The position numbers were made by a program, and so were the translations under genes. The notes beneath the pieces were generated by a model. That model was not told where the DNA came from and ran no database searches. It saw only the letters and a program-made list of their open reading frames with translations. A stretch of 64,000 bases of DNA from Brevundimonas sp. SGAir0440 (GTDB lineage: Bacteria; Pseudomonadota; Alphaproteobacteria; Caulobacterales; Caulobacteraceae), in contig NZ_CP039435.1 in assembly GCF_005484585.1 (NCBI RefSeq), positions 2,914,001 to 2,978,000 on the forward strand. Reading direction: 5' to 3'. Below, in pieces: positions 43,318-53,794 of the stretch; position 1 is the stretch's first letter, and each line of letters starts with the position of its first letter.

Positions 43318-43964
43318 CCGTTCTCGATCCCGCCGCCTTCATCCGTGAGAACACCCGGCTTCAACCCGTGCCGCACGCGCCGGAGATTTGCTTGTGGCTG
43401 GCCGATGAGATCACACCGATCTGGCGGCTGACGGAAGAAGAGCTGGGCGAGATGGGCGTGCCGCCGCCCTTCTGGGCCTTCGCCTGGGCGGGCGGACAGG
43501 CGCTGAGCCGGTATTTGCTGGATCATCCGCAGGAGATAGCCGGCAAGCGCGTCTTGGACTTCGCCGCCGGTTCGGGCCTGGTCGGCGTGGCGGCGATGAA
43601 GGCGGGGGCGGCCCATGTCCTGTGCGCCGACATCGATCCCTTCTGTCAGGCCGCCGTCGCCGCCAATGCGACGGCGAACGGCGTGACGCTGGACTTCACC
43701 CAGACCAATCTGCTGGACGCCGCCCCGCCGGATGTGGAGGTCATCTGCGCAGGCGATATCTGCTACGAGCGTCCGATGACCGACGCCGTTCTGTCTTGGC
43801 TGGCCCAGGCCCGCGCCAGGGGAACGCGGGTCCTGATCGGCGATCCGGGACGCACCTATTTCCCACGCACGGGCCTGGATTTTCTGGCCGAGTACCGCGT
43901 CCCGACTTCGCGCGAGCTGGAGGACCAGGAGATCAAGCGATCCTCCGTCTGGGCGATGCCTTAG
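43314..43964 (+). CDS. Class I methyltransferase (ETFB-lysine/PrmA-like)
   Basis: 216 residues from the ATG at 43314, overlapping the desaturase stop. Sequence markers: PPPFWAFAWAGGQALSRYLL and VLDFAAGSGLVGVAAMKAGA (motif I), AHVLCADIDPFCQAAVAANA (motif II), CAGDICYERPMT. These match the nicotinamide-N-methyltransferase-like / ETFB-lysine-methyltransferase (METTL20) group of protein methyltransferases. Substrate inferred only from family. Confidence 0.9.
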   Translation: MTVLDPAAFIRENTRLQPVPHAPEICLWLADEITPIWRLTEEELGEMGVPPPFWAFAWAGGQALSRYLLDHPQEIAGKRVLDFAAGSGLVGVAAMKAGAAHVLCADIDPFCQAAVAANATANGVTLDFTQTNLLDAAPPDVEVICAGDICYERPMTDAVLSWLAQARARGTRVLIGDPGRTYFPRTGLDFLAEYRVPTSRELEDQEIKRSSVWAMP

Positions 43965-43978
43965 GCTGCGGCCCTCCT

Positions 43979-44545
43979 TTAAGCGGCGGCCTGCCCCTCG
44001 TGGCGGCCTTCGGCGAATTCCTCGATCATCTTGGCGTTGAAGGCCGGAATGTCGTCGGGGCAGCGGCTGGTCACCAGGCCCTGATCCACCACCACCGCCT
44101 CATTGACCACGTTGGCCCCGGCGTTCTTCAGGTCGGTGCGGATACTTTCGAACGACGTCATGGTGCGCCCCTCGACCACGCCCGCCTCGATCAGCAGCCA
44201 GGGCGCGTGACAGATGGCGGCGACCGGCTTGCCGGCGTCGAAGAAGGCCCGAACGAACTTCACGGCGTCCTGGTCCGCCCGCAGCAGGTCCGGGTTGGCC
44301 ACGCCGCCCGGCAGCAGCAGGGCGGAATAGGTCGAGGCGTCGACCGCCGCCACGGCCTTGTCGGCCGTGACCTTGTCGCCCGGCGTCAGATGGTCGAAGC
44401 CCTGGAACTCGCCGGCCTTCAGCGACACGATCTCCACCACCGCGCCCGCATCCTTCAGCGCCTTCATCGGTTCATTCAGCTCGACCAGCTCGACGCCGTC
44501 GGTCGCCAGGATGGCGACGGTCTTGCCGGAAAGGGATTGGGCCAT
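43979..44545 (-). CDS. DJ-1/PfpI-family protein (type 1 glutamine amidotransferase-like)
   Basis: 188 residues. KTVAILATDGVELVELNEPM, YSALLLPGGVANPDLLRADQ and the nucleophile elbow AAICHAPWLLIEAGVVEGRT are characteristic of the PfpI/YhbO stress-protein group (Cys-His pair). Activities reported in the family include glyoxalase/deglycase and holdase functions. The ATG at 44545 has GGAG upstream; the longer frame is not supported. Confidence 0.95.
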   Translation of the reverse strand: MAQSLSGKTVAILATDGVELVELNEPMKALKDAGAVVEIVSLKAGEFQGFDHLTPGDKVTADKAVAAVDASTYSALLLPGGVANPDLLRADQDAVKFVRAFFDAGKPVAAICHAPWLLIEAGVVEGRTMTSFESIRTDLKNAGANVVNEAVVVDQGLVTSRCPDDIPAFNAKMIEEFAEGRHEGQAAA

Positions 44546-44651
44546 GAGGAATGCTCCGTTCGTGAAAAGGGTTCGGCGGGATGAACCCACAAAGACTCAA
44601 AGGGTTGCGGTTCCGCTTGGCGATGATGACCCGCGCCCCCACATCGTATCC

Positions 44652-45041
44652 ATGCGATCGCTCCTGACCCTGACCGCCCTGTTGGCCGCTGCCGCTACGC
44701 CGGCCTTGACCCAGACCTATCCGCAGGCCGGCCGCCCCTACGGCGCCTATCCGGGGGGCGTCCCCGCCGCCATCGCCGACCAGCACCGCTATGAGAACGA
44801 CCGTCTGCGTTCTCAGGCGCAGTCGAACGCCGATCAGGCGCGTCAACAGCAGATCGAGACCCAGCTTCGCCTGCGCGCCATCGAAGGCGCACGCGAACCG
44901 ACCGTCGCCCAGACCTTGCCGCCCCGCCCGCTCTACAGCCCCGAGCAGGAGCGGGCCCTGCGCCAGTCCGCCGCCGAACGCCGCCAGCAGACAGCCCAAG
45001 GCATGAGCCAGATCGACAACTGGCTTGCCCGCCCCCAATGA
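44652..45041 (+). CDS. Hypothetical exported protein, Gln/Arg-rich
   Basis: 129 residues. Signal peptide (RSLLTLTALLAAAATPALTQ), then a Tyr/Pro/Gly stretch (TYPQAGRPYGAYPGG) and a Gln/Arg-rich, probably coiled-coil helix (LRSQAQSNADQARQQQIETQ). Likely periplasmic. No known family. The start at 44652 is set by the signal peptide. Confidence 0.78.
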   Translation: MRSLLTLTALLAAAATPALTQTYPQAGRPYGAYPGGVPAAIADQHRYENDRLRSQAQSNADQARQQQIETQLRLRAIEGAREPTVAQTLPPRPLYSPEQERALRQSAAERRQQTAQGMSQIDNWLARPQ

Positions 45042-45119
45042 AGCGTCCGAACTGACGCATCCCTTCCCTTGCACCCGCGTTCCTGCCTAGCTTAACCAGG
45101 ATCGGGCGGAGGATAGGGC

Positions 45120-45971
45120 ATGCGCTGGCAGGGTGGACGGACGGGCGGCGGCGTCGAGGATCGACGGGGTCTAGGAGGCGGAGCCATCGCGGGCGGCGGC
45201 CTGGGCGTCGGCGTTCTGGCCATTATCGGCTATCTGGTCTTCGGCATCGATCCTTCGACCACGACTCAACTCGCCAGCCAATTCGGCGGCGTCGGCGCCG
45301 AGCAACAGCAGGGTCAGGTCGGCACGCCGAAGGATCAGGCCGGTCGTTTCGTCGATGTCATCGGCGCCAACATCGATGATGTCTGGTCGCAGAAGCTTGA
45401 AGGCTATCAGCGGCCCAACGTCGTCATCTACGAACAAGGCACACCCACCGGCTGCGGCTATGGCCAGTCGGCCATGGGCCCCTTCTACTGCCCGACCGAC
45501 AAGACGGTCTATCTCGACCTCGGCTTCTGGCAGGAGATGGAGAACAAGCTCGGGGCCTCGGGCGCCGACTTCGCCCGCGCCTATGTCATCGCCCATGAAT
45601 TCGGCCATCACGTCCAGACCCTGACCGGAACCTCGGATCAGGTTCGCCAGGCCCAGCAGCGCGCCTCCGGTCAGGCCGAAGCCAACCAGTATTCGGTGGC
45701 GCTGGAGCTTCAAGCCGACTGCTACGCCGGCGTCTGGGCCCGGAACGCCTCGGCCGTTTCCAACGGTCAGGTCGCGCTCGAGCCCGGCGATATCGAAGAG
45801 GGGATGAAGACCGCCCAGGCCATCGGCGACGACACCCTGCAACGGCGCAGCGGCGGCCGCGTCTCTCCCGAGAGCTTCACCCACGGCTCTTCGGCGCAGC
45901 GCGTCGAATGGCTGCAGCGCGGCTATCAGTCGGGCGACCCTGCCTCGTGCGACACCTTCAGCGGCGCCTGA
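45120..45971 (+). CDS. Neutral zinc metallopeptidase (YpfJ/KPN_02809 family)
   Basis: 283 residues. One N-terminal transmembrane helix (AIAGGGLGVGVLAIIGYLVF) and a large extracytoplasmic domain with the HExxH motif VIAHEFGHHVQTLTG, the downstream LELQADCYAGVWA (third zinc ligand Asp/Glu), FYCPTDKTVYLDLGF and a terminal SxxRVEWLQRGY block. These are diagnostic of the YpfJ-type putative metallopeptidases, whose substrates are unknown. GGAGGATAGGGC precedes the ATG. Confidence 0.94.
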   Translation: MRWQGGRTGGGVEDRRGLGGGAIAGGGLGVGVLAIIGYLVFGIDPSTTTQLASQFGGVGAEQQQGQVGTPKDQAGRFVDVIGANIDDVWSQKLEGYQRPNVVIYEQGTPTGCGYGQSAMGPFYCPTDKTVYLDLGFWQEMENKLGASGADFARAYVIAHEFGHHVQTLTGTSDQVRQAQQRASGQAEANQYSVALELQADCYAGVWARNASAVSNGQVALEPGDIEEGMKTAQAIGDDTLQRRSGGRVSPESFTHGSSAQRVEWLQRGYQSGDPASCDTFSGA

Positions 45972-46007
45972 TCGCCGCGCCCCTTCAGAACGATTGATTG
46001 ACTGACG

Positions 46008-47645
<1,638 letters not shown>

Positions 47646-47649
47646 TCGC

Positions 47650-48594
47650 CTAGCCGACCCTAATCTCCATCGGCCGTTCGACGAACAGGCCGGGGCCGCC
47701 CAGGTCCAGCGCAAGACGCCGGTTCTCGAACGCGGCCATGCCGACCAGGGCCTTGGGGAAGCCCGGGACCGCGACGTCGTCATAGATGGCGACCGTCGCC
47801 TGACGATACAGTTCGTCGCCGATGGTCAGGGTGCGCACGACGACGGTCTCTGCGCGCACCGTGCCGCCCAGGACGATGCTCTGGCCCGGCGTGCGTTCGC
47901 GGCCGTCCAGCAGCCCGGCGGCCTCGGCCGTCTCGCGCGTCACGGCCAGCACAGCCGAGGCGCCGGTGTCGATCACCGCATTGACCGTCGCCCCTTCCAG
48001 GGTGATGCCCGCCTGCAGGGCCTTGCCGGCCCGCGTCACCGGCACGGGCTTCAGCGACGACGGCGGCGCCCAGCCCTCGCGCGGTAGGAACCGGACCCGA
48101 TGCTCGGCCGTGTCCAGCTCCAGCACCAGTTCGCGCAGCACGTCCTGTCCCAGGATCAGCGCCGCGCCCAATCCCTGATCGCTGGCCAGCGGCCCCAGGC
48201 CGAGGATCGCCGCGCGCAATCCGGTCAGCCGCAAGCCGCCGATCGCCACATCCAGCGTCGTCCCCCGTCCCACTTGGGCGTCGCCGCCGACGCCATAAGC
48301 CACCATCGGGATGTCAAAGACGTTGGTCAGGCCCAGCCGCTCGACCAGCGACCGGTCGATGACCGAATACTGCGCCCCCGAATCGATCAGGGCCCGCACC
48401 GGTTGTCCGTTCACGGTCACCTCGACCGTCGGGGTCGGCGCGCGCGGCTCGGCATAGGGCAGCCAGCCGCTGGAGCCGTTCGCTGCGAAGGCGACCGTCG
48501 GCCCGCGCCAGACCACATGGTCGCGCAGCCACCAGGCCCCGCCCACGCCGCCGGCGACCAGCCCCAGCCGGATCAGAAGATCGCGTCGTCTCAT
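47650..48594 (-). CDS. Tat-exported retropepsin-like aspartic protease
   Basis: 314 residues from the ATG at 48594. Twin-arginine start (RRRDLLIRLGLVAGGVGG). Two retropepsin-like halves: VRALIDSGAQYSVID and AVIDTGASAVLAV supply two D-(S/T)-G catalytic loops in one chain, each followed by the psi-loop-type segment (TGLRAAILGLGPL and FPKALVGMAAFENRRL). This is a single-chain pseudo-dimeric arrangement, unlike homodimeric viral forms. Substrate unknown. Convergent end with pgm, 4 bases apart. Confidence 0.9.
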   Translation of the reverse strand: MRRRDLLIRLGLVAGGVGGAWWLRDHVVWRGPTVAFAANGSSGWLPYAEPRAPTPTVEVTVNGQPVRALIDSGAQYSVIDRSLVERLGLTNVFDIPMVAYGVGGDAQVGRGTTLDVAIGGLRLTGLRAAILGLGPLASDQGLGAALILGQDVLRELVLELDTAEHRVRFLPREGWAPPSSLKPVPVTRAGKALQAGITLEGATVNAVIDTGASAVLAVTRETAEAAGLLDGRERTPGQSIVLGGTVRAETVVVRTLTIGDELYRQATVAIYDDVAVPGFPKALVGMAAFENRRLALDLGGPGLFVERPMEIRVG

Positions 48595-48817
48595 GGCTCC
48601 TGACATGGACCGTCGCGGCGATCCGCGCCAGCGGGGCGATGTCGCAACCATTCTTGCAGGACCGATGACGTTGCGGCCGAAGCGGCAAAAATGTGCGCCT
48701 GAACCACCACTTCTAAGCTCGGAAGCGGATTGTCCGGCCACAGCCCGCGAAAACCCGACAAAATCATCCAAAAAGCGGGTGACGCCGCCGCCTCGTCTGG
48801 CTACGACCATCGGCGTC

Positions 48818-50212
48818 ATGAGCACCTCCAGCGCCCGCTACGTCTCGACCCGAGGCCAATCGCCCGAAACGGATTTCACCGACGCCCTGCTGCGCGGCAT
48901 CGCGCCCGACGGCGGCCTCTATATGCCGACCGCCTGGCCCAGCCTGTCGCCCGCCGCCTGGACCGGAAAGGCCGACTACCAGTCCATCGCGCTGCAAGCC
49001 ATCGCCCCCTTCATCGGCGACGCCCTGCCCGACGGCGCGCTGGAGCGTGCGCTGGACCGACTGACCGCCGGGTTCGACCATCCGCTGGTCACGCCTCTGG
49101 TCGAGCTGGAGCCGGGGCTGTTCGTGCTGGAGCTGTTCCACGGCCCGACCGCCGCCTTCAAGGACCTGGCGATGCAGCTGGTCGCCAGCCTGACGGACGA
49201 CGCCCTGGACGCCTCGGGCGAGCGCCTGACCATTCTGACCGCCACCTCGGGCGACACCGGCGCCGCCGCCGTGCGCGCCTTCGCCGGCGCCAAGTCAGTC
49301 GATCTGGTCGTGCTGCACCCGCTGGACCGCGTCTCGCCGATTCAGCGCAAACAGATGACCACCGTCGAGGCCGACAATGTCCTGAACCTGGCCGTCCGCG
49401 GTGATTTCGACGACTGCCAGCGTCTGGTGAAGGGACTGCTGGCCGACGAGGCCTTGCGCGAACGCGGCCGCCTGTCCTCGGTCAATTCGATCAATTGGGC
49501 GCGGCTGGCCGGCCAGATTCCCTACTATGTCTCCGCCACGGCCCAGTTGGGCGGGGCCGCGACCTTCGTCGTGCCGACCGGCAACTTCGGCGACGCCTTC
49601 GCCGGCATCGCGGCCACGAAAATGGGCCTGCCGTCGAACGGCTTCGTCGCGGCCGTGAACCAGAACGACGCCTTGGCCCGCGCCCTGAATGACGGCCTGT
49701 ATTCGCGCCGTCCGGCGGTCGAAAGCGGTAGCGTTTCCATGGATGTGCAGGCGCCGTCCAACTTCGAGCGGCTGGTGTTCGAGGCGACGGGCCGCGACGC
49801 CGAGGCGACGCGCACCGTGTTCGAAACCTTCGCCCGCGACGGCGCCATCGCCTTCGGTCCGGACCTGCTGGCCGCTCTTCGCGCCCAGGTCTCGGCGGTC
49901 TCCATCGACGAGGACGAGACGCGCGCCGAGATCACCCACGCCTATCAGGCTTGGGGTCGTGTCATCTGCCCGCATACGGCTGTGGCGCTGGCCACCGCGC
50001 GTCGCCAGGACCGCTCGAAAGGCCCCGTCGTCGTTTTGTCCACCGCCCACCCGTCCAAGTTCGGCGACTTCGTCTCGAACGTCCTGGGCTTCGAACCGGA
50101 ACCCTCAAACGTCATCGCCGCCCTGGGCGACAAGCCCGAGCGGTTGACGATCGTCGATGGGACGATGGACGCAACGCGTGACGCCGTGGCGGCCTTTTCA
50201 GACCGCCACTAA
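48818..50212 (+). CDS. thrC: Threonine synthase
   Basis: 464 residues. YVSTRGQSPETDFTDALLRG at the N-terminus and GIAPDGGLYMP are typical of class I (ThrC1) enzymes; the PLP-Lys lies in ELFHGPTAAFKDLAMQL and ATSGDTGAAAVRAF is the phosphate-binding region. It converts O-phosphohomoserine to threonine. The start at 48818 matches the family; the longer frame enters the upstream gap. It faces the minus-strand thrB/thrA-like genes with csbD between. Unlike those, no attenuator is visible before it (48595-48817 holds no gene). Confidence 0.97.
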   Translation: MSTSSARYVSTRGQSPETDFTDALLRGIAPDGGLYMPTAWPSLSPAAWTGKADYQSIALQAIAPFIGDALPDGALERALDRLTAGFDHPLVTPLVELEPGLFVLELFHGPTAAFKDLAMQLVASLTDDALDASGERLTILTATSGDTGAAAVRAFAGAKSVDLVVLHPLDRVSPIQRKQMTTVEADNVLNLAVRGDFDDCQRLVKGLLADEALRERGRLSSVNSINWARLAGQIPYYVSATAQLGGAATFVVPTGNFGDAFAGIAATKMGLPSNGFVAAVNQNDALARALNDGLYSRRPAVESGSVSMDVQAPSNFERLVFEATGRDAEATRTVFETFARDGAIAFGPDLLAALRAQVSAVSIDEDETRAEITHAYQAWGRVICPHTAVALATARRQDRSKGPVVVLSTAHPSKFGDFVSNVLGFEPEPSNVIAALGDKPERLTIVDGTMDATRDAVAAFSDRH

Positions 50213-50218
50213 AACGTC

Positions 50219-50533
50219 TTAGCGACGACCGCCGCCGGTCAGGGCGCGCAGCAGAAGCAGGCCGACGCCGGCGACCGACAGGGTCGTGACCAGGGGACGC
50301 TTGCGCGCCTCGGCCGCGACGGTACGGGCCTTGTCGCGGTAGTCGGCGGGGACCTTCTCGACCAGGCGATCGACCGAATCCATCGCCTTGCCGAAGGTTT
50401 CCAGCGAGCGGCCCTTGGCGTCGTTATAGGCGCCTTCGACCTGCAGCTTCTGGTCGCCGACCAGCTTGCCGACGCCTTTTTGGAACTTGCCTTGCGCCTG
50501 CGAGGCGGCGCCGTTGATGGTTTCGTCAGTCAT
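50219..50533 (-). CDS. CsbD-family stress protein with C-terminal hydrophobic segment
   Basis: 104 residues. The first 45 residues are a CsbD-like repeat (INGAASQAQGKFQKGVGKLV, DQKLQVEGAYNDAKG); the tail has a hydrophobic helix (PLVTTLSVAGVGLLLLRALT) similar to the DUF883/ElaB group that binds ribosomes or membranes. CsbD proteins are usually general-stress-induced. About 460 bp of non-coding, repeat-containing DNA lies upstream. Confidence 0.92.
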   Translation of the reverse strand: MTDETINGAASQAQGKFQKGVGKLVGDQKLQVEGAYNDAKGRSLETFGKAMDSVDRLVEKVPADYRDKARTVAAEARKRPLVTTLSVAGVGLLLLRALTGGGRR

Positions 50534-50650
50534 GATCTTCGTCCTCGGGGAGCGGCGGACTTCGCCGTTGCACCATCAAAATCCCGGCCAAGCTTTCGGT
50601 TCCAGCGACGCGCGGACGCAGGGCGTCTCAGCACCATACCCCTCACTCTC

Positions 50651-50761
50651 GCCGTCATCCTCGGGCTCGACCCGAGGACCGGACGCAGATCGGGCTGTGC
50701 ATCACCATTGGCGCAAAGCGGCGTGGAGCCCGCCCCTCGGATCAAGCCCGAGGGTGACGGA
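50651..50761. repeat. Inverted pair of REP-like palindromic units
   Basis: Unit 1 (50651-50680) contains the perfect dyad TCCTCGGG, CTCGA, CCCGAGGA within CGTCATCCTCGGGCTCGAC. Unit 2 (50731-50761) is its reverse-oriented near copy (CCTCGGATCAAGCCCGAGGG followed by TGACGG). The two are convergent with a 50-bp spacer, the arrangement of BIME-type REP doublets. Such GTCATCCTCGGG elements are frequent in this group of bacteria (recalled, not checked) and are normally mobilised by RAYT transposases; none is in the window. Confidence 0.75.
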
Positions 50762-50901
50762 TTATGTGACATCCATCCTATTCTTCCGCACATTGGCATT
50801 GTGCATACAATCACTTGCCGACCACCAGCGACAATCGACCATACAGACCCAAAACCGTGAGACACTGCCGCTCCGGTCTTTGACATCACAGTCCCGCAAG
50901 A

Positions 50902-50983
50902 TTGCACTTTCTTACACTTTGCACCTGTTTTCCCGGTGCAGCGCAATTTCCCGATTAAGACGAAGTGCACACATTGCACTCTG
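50902..50983. repeat. Cluster of TTGCAC-type motifs upstream of csbD
   Basis: TTGCACTTTC and TTACACTTTG follow each other with exact 10-bp period (50902-50921), and TGCAC recurs at 50966-50970 and 50975-50979. GCACC/GGTGC (50921-50939) is an inverted repeat. The A+T-richer patch lies between thrB and the csbD promoter region and has no gene. A helical-turn-phased binding site or a small RNA could explain it. Confidence 0.45.
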
Positions 50984-50997
50984 TTTCTTGGCCCGCC

Positions 50998-51951
50998 TCA
51001 GGCCGGCTCGACGGCCCGCCAGTGGTCCATCCGACGCAGGAAGACCGCCGGATCCTTGGGCGTCACCAGATTGGCGGGATCGTGGAATATCCGGTCGTGC
51101 AGCCGCGTCACGGTGAACCGCAGGGCCGCCGCTTCGCCCAGGCGCGGCAAGGCCGCTCGCTCGGCGGCGTTCAGCGGCCGCACGGATTCATAGCCGCGCT
51201 GAAACGCCGCCAGCGCGTCAGGCATGGCCCGCCCCTCGGCGTCGAAGCCCCAGGCGGACAGGGCGATGGCGAGGTCATAGGCGAAGGCGCCCGTGCAGCC
51301 GAAATAGAAGTCGATCACCGCCGACACGGCGCCGTCCTCGAACAGCACATTGTCGGGGAAATAGTCGGCATGGATCGCCCCGCCCGGCAGATCGGCCGTA
51401 AAGGGATCGCCCAAGCGCGCCAGCGTCGACTGGACCTGTCCAATCAGCGCGCGATCCGCGTCGGACGCCCGCCCTTCCCCCTCGACGCAGCGATCAGCCA
51501 GCCGACGCCACATGGCCGGCTCGACCGGATTGGCGCGTTCCAGATCAAAATCAGCCGCCGTCAGATGAAGCCGCGCCAGAACCGCGCCCGCCGCCGCTTG
51601 ATCGGCCGATGACGGCGTGCGCAGCCAGGCGCCGGTCTTCCATTCGATCACCGCCGCCGCCCGGCCGTTCAACCGCCCGAGCCACGCTCCCGACCGGTCC
51701 TCGATCGGCGTCGGGCAAGGAAAGCCGCGCGCCGCCAGATGCGCCGTCAGCCCCAAACAGAAGGGCAGCGAGGCTTCGTCCGTCCGCCCCTCGAACAGGG
51801 TCAGCACAAACCGGCCGCGCGTCGTGTCCAGCCGATAGTTGGTGTTCTCCACCCCCTCGGCGATGGCCGTCAGCTCGACCATCTCGCCGATGTCGTAGCC
51901 GGCCAGGAACGCGTCAGCGTCGGCGGTGGAAACGGGGGTGAAGACGGCCAT
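50998..51951 (-). CDS. thrB: Homoserine kinase (APH-type ThrB)
   Basis: 317 residues, of the aminoglycoside-phosphotransferase-like fold used by alphaproteobacteria (not the GHMP type): FTPVSTADADAFLAGYDIGE, AEGVENTNYRLDTTRGRFVL, and the catalytic loop LPGGAIHADYFPDNVLFED with AVIDFYFGCTGAFAYDLAI (DxD metal site). It phosphorylates homoserine for ThrC. The ATG lies four bases after the stop of the upstream AK-HSD gene, so both share the attenuator. Confidence 0.96.
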   Translation of the reverse strand: MAVFTPVSTADADAFLAGYDIGEMVELTAIAEGVENTNYRLDTTRGRFVLTLFEGRTDEASLPFCLGLTAHLAARGFPCPTPIEDRSGAWLGRLNGRAAAVIEWKTGAWLRTPSSADQAAAGAVLARLHLTAADFDLERANPVEPAMWRRLADRCVEGEGRASDADRALIGQVQSTLARLGDPFTADLPGGAIHADYFPDNVLFEDGAVSAVIDFYFGCTGAFAYDLAIALSAWGFDAEGRAMPDALAAFQRGYESVRPLNAAERAALPRLGEAAALRFTVTRLHDRIFHDPANLVTPKDPAVFLRRMDHWRAVEPA

Positions 51952-51955
51952 GGCC

Positions 51956-53692
51956 TTAGTTTAGGCCCGCATCGGCGCGCCGTGCACGCACGATCTCGGC
52001 CAGGTCCGCCATGATGCTCTCGGTCGTGGCCCAACGCCCGGCGCCCCGGCCCCGGCAGCGCCACACGCGGCCGTCGGCGCCGTAGACCTTCAGCGCATTG
52101 CCCTCGCCGCGCAGGGTCGAGAACAGCGGATCGCCATGATCGGCGTTCAGAGACACCGACGGGCGGATCACCCCGTCCTTCAGATGGGCGGCGCCGATCT
52201 GGCGCACGCCGCCTGCGGCCGAGGTCGTTTCCGTCAGGTGATCGCGCGGCACCTCGCCGTCGGGCGAACGGCCGAACGCCTCATGGCACAGCAACCGCAC
52301 CTTGGCCGCCGCATCCAGGCCTTCCAGATCCGAGGAGGGATCCTCCTCCGCAAAGCCCGCCGCACGGGCGTCCGCCAGGGCTTCGTTGAAGGCCGCTCCG
52401 TCGCCCAGCCGCTCCAGCATGAAGTTGACCGTGCCGTTCAGCACCGCCTCGAAGCCGACCACCTCGCCGGCCGCACGGGCCGCGCGGACCGTCTCGATCA
52501 TCGGCGATCCGCCCCCGACCGAGGCCGACCAGAAGATGCGCCGTCCGTTGGCTTTCGCCAGTTCTTGCAGACCGCCCGGATCGCGGCTGACCGCCTGTTT
52601 GTTGGCGCTGGCGACATCGCAGCCGGCCTCGAGCGCGGCGCGGATCACCGCGTGGCCCGCCTCGCCTTCCGACAGGGCCTCCAACACGATGTCGGGCTTT
52701 TTGGCCCACAGGTCCGCCGGGTTCGAGGTGAACAATGACGCCGGACAGTCCACGTCGCGGGCCTTTGTCGGGTTGCGCACCAGCACGCCCACGACCTCGT
52801 AGCGAGGATCGTCGAGCAGCCTGGCCAGCACGCCGCCGCCGACCACGCCGCATCCGGCGACCGCGACCTTCAGCGGCGGCAGGGCGGGCGCGGGGCCGGG
52901 CGGCGCCGATTTGTCGCCGATCACCGTGCCGTCGGCGCGATCCAGCGCCGCCACCTCGATCTCGACCCCGCGGCCTTCGCCCAGGTCGATGGCGTCATGC
53001 TGGACCAGAGCGCCGCCCAGCTTGCGCGCCACGTCCCACGACGCGCGGCGATAGCGCAGGGCCGGGGCGGTCTTGTCGTTGGGATCGTGGTCGTAAAGGC
53101 CGTCCACGTCCTTGACCAATCGCACCTTCTTCAGCCCCAACTCGGCTGCGAGGAAGACCGCCGTCAGGTCCGATCCGCCGCGTCCCAGCAGGGCCACCTT
53201 GCCGTCCGGCCGCACCGCGCCGAACCCGGGCACCACCACCACCTCGTGCCGATCCAGCGCCTGTTTCAGGTGGTCGGGGCGCAGGCCGCAGGGGCGCGAA
53301 TGCTCCGGCTCGCCCTCCGCCACGATGCCCAGTTCCCGCACCGACAGGGCGCAGGCGTCCAGCCCGATACGGTCGCAGGCGATGGCCACCAGGGCCGCCG
53401 ACTTTTCCTCGCCCAAGGCCACATAGCCGGGCAGCAGGTCGTTGGAATGGGCCAGACCCAGCGCCCTCGCCTCTCCCAACAGTCGGTCCGTCGCCCCGCC
53501 GAAGGCCGAGACCACCGCCACCACCTTTCGGCCCGCCCGCACATGGCCATAGACGGCCGAGGCGACCAGCGGCGCCTCCGCCGGGCTGCGCAGGATGGAC
53601 GAGCCGAACTTCAGCACCACGACCTCCGGCGCAGGCTGACTGCTGGGATCGAGGCTTTCGGATTTTTCTACGACGGCGAGTTGGGCGGACAT
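51956..53692 (-). CDS. thrA: Fused aspartokinase-homoserine dehydrogenase lacking ACT domains
   Basis: 578 residues. Residues about 25-265 form an amino-acid-kinase domain (KFGSS 28-32, SAFGGATDRLL, GRGGSDLTA 170-178, KDVDGLYDHDP 194-204); residues about 275-575 form homoserine dehydrogenase (AGCGVVGGG 279-287, ASANKQAVS, SASVGGGSPMIETVRA, ILNGTVNF-type GFEAVLNGTVNFML). In E. coli ThrA (about 820 aa) two ACT domains between these parts bind Thr for feedback; here the linker is only about 15 residues (KSAPPGPAPALPPLK), so allosteric control through ACT is absent. Regulation may instead be at the RNA level, by the attenuator upstream. Confidence 0.93.
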   Translation of the reverse strand: MSAQLAVVEKSESLDPSSQPAPEVVVLKFGSSILRSPAEAPLVASAVYGHVRAGRKVVAVVSAFGGATDRLLGEARALGLAHSNDLLPGYVALGEEKSAALVAIACDRIGLDACALSVRELGIVAEGEPEHSRPCGLRPDHLKQALDRHEVVVVPGFGAVRPDGKVALLGRGGSDLTAVFLAAELGLKKVRLVKDVDGLYDHDPNDKTAPALRYRRASWDVARKLGGALVQHDAIDLGEGRGVEIEVAALDRADGTVIGDKSAPPGPAPALPPLKVAVAGCGVVGGGVLARLLDDPRYEVVGVLVRNPTKARDVDCPASLFTSNPADLWAKKPDIVLEALSEGEAGHAVIRAALEAGCDVASANKQAVSRDPGGLQELAKANGRRIFWSASVGGGSPMIETVRAARAAGEVVGFEAVLNGTVNFMLERLGDGAAFNEALADARAAGFAEEDPSSDLEGLDAAAKVRLLCHEAFGRSPDGEVPRDHLTETTSAAGGVRQIGAAHLKDGVIRPSVSLNADHGDPLFSTLRGEGNALKVYGADGRVWRCRGRGAGRWATTESIMADLAEIVRARRADAGLN

Positions 53693-53727
53693 CGGGGTTC
53701 TCGGGAATAGTCGGGATGGGGTGGGGT

Positions 53728-53764
53728 GAAAAGAAAAACCCCGCCTGGCGGACCGGGCGGGGTT
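53728..53764 (-). terminator. Attenuator terminator before the thr operon
   Basis: On the minus strand, AACCCCGCCCGG, TCCG loop, CCAGGCGGGGTT make a 12-bp stem (one G-T pair), followed by TTTCTTTTC. It lies between the leader peptide stop (53795) and the thrA-like ATG (53692), so it must be passed by every thr transcript starting upstream. A convincing intrinsic terminator. Confidence 0.9.
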
Positions 53765-53794
53765 CGGGTTCTGCGGTTGCCGGGGTTCGGCGCG

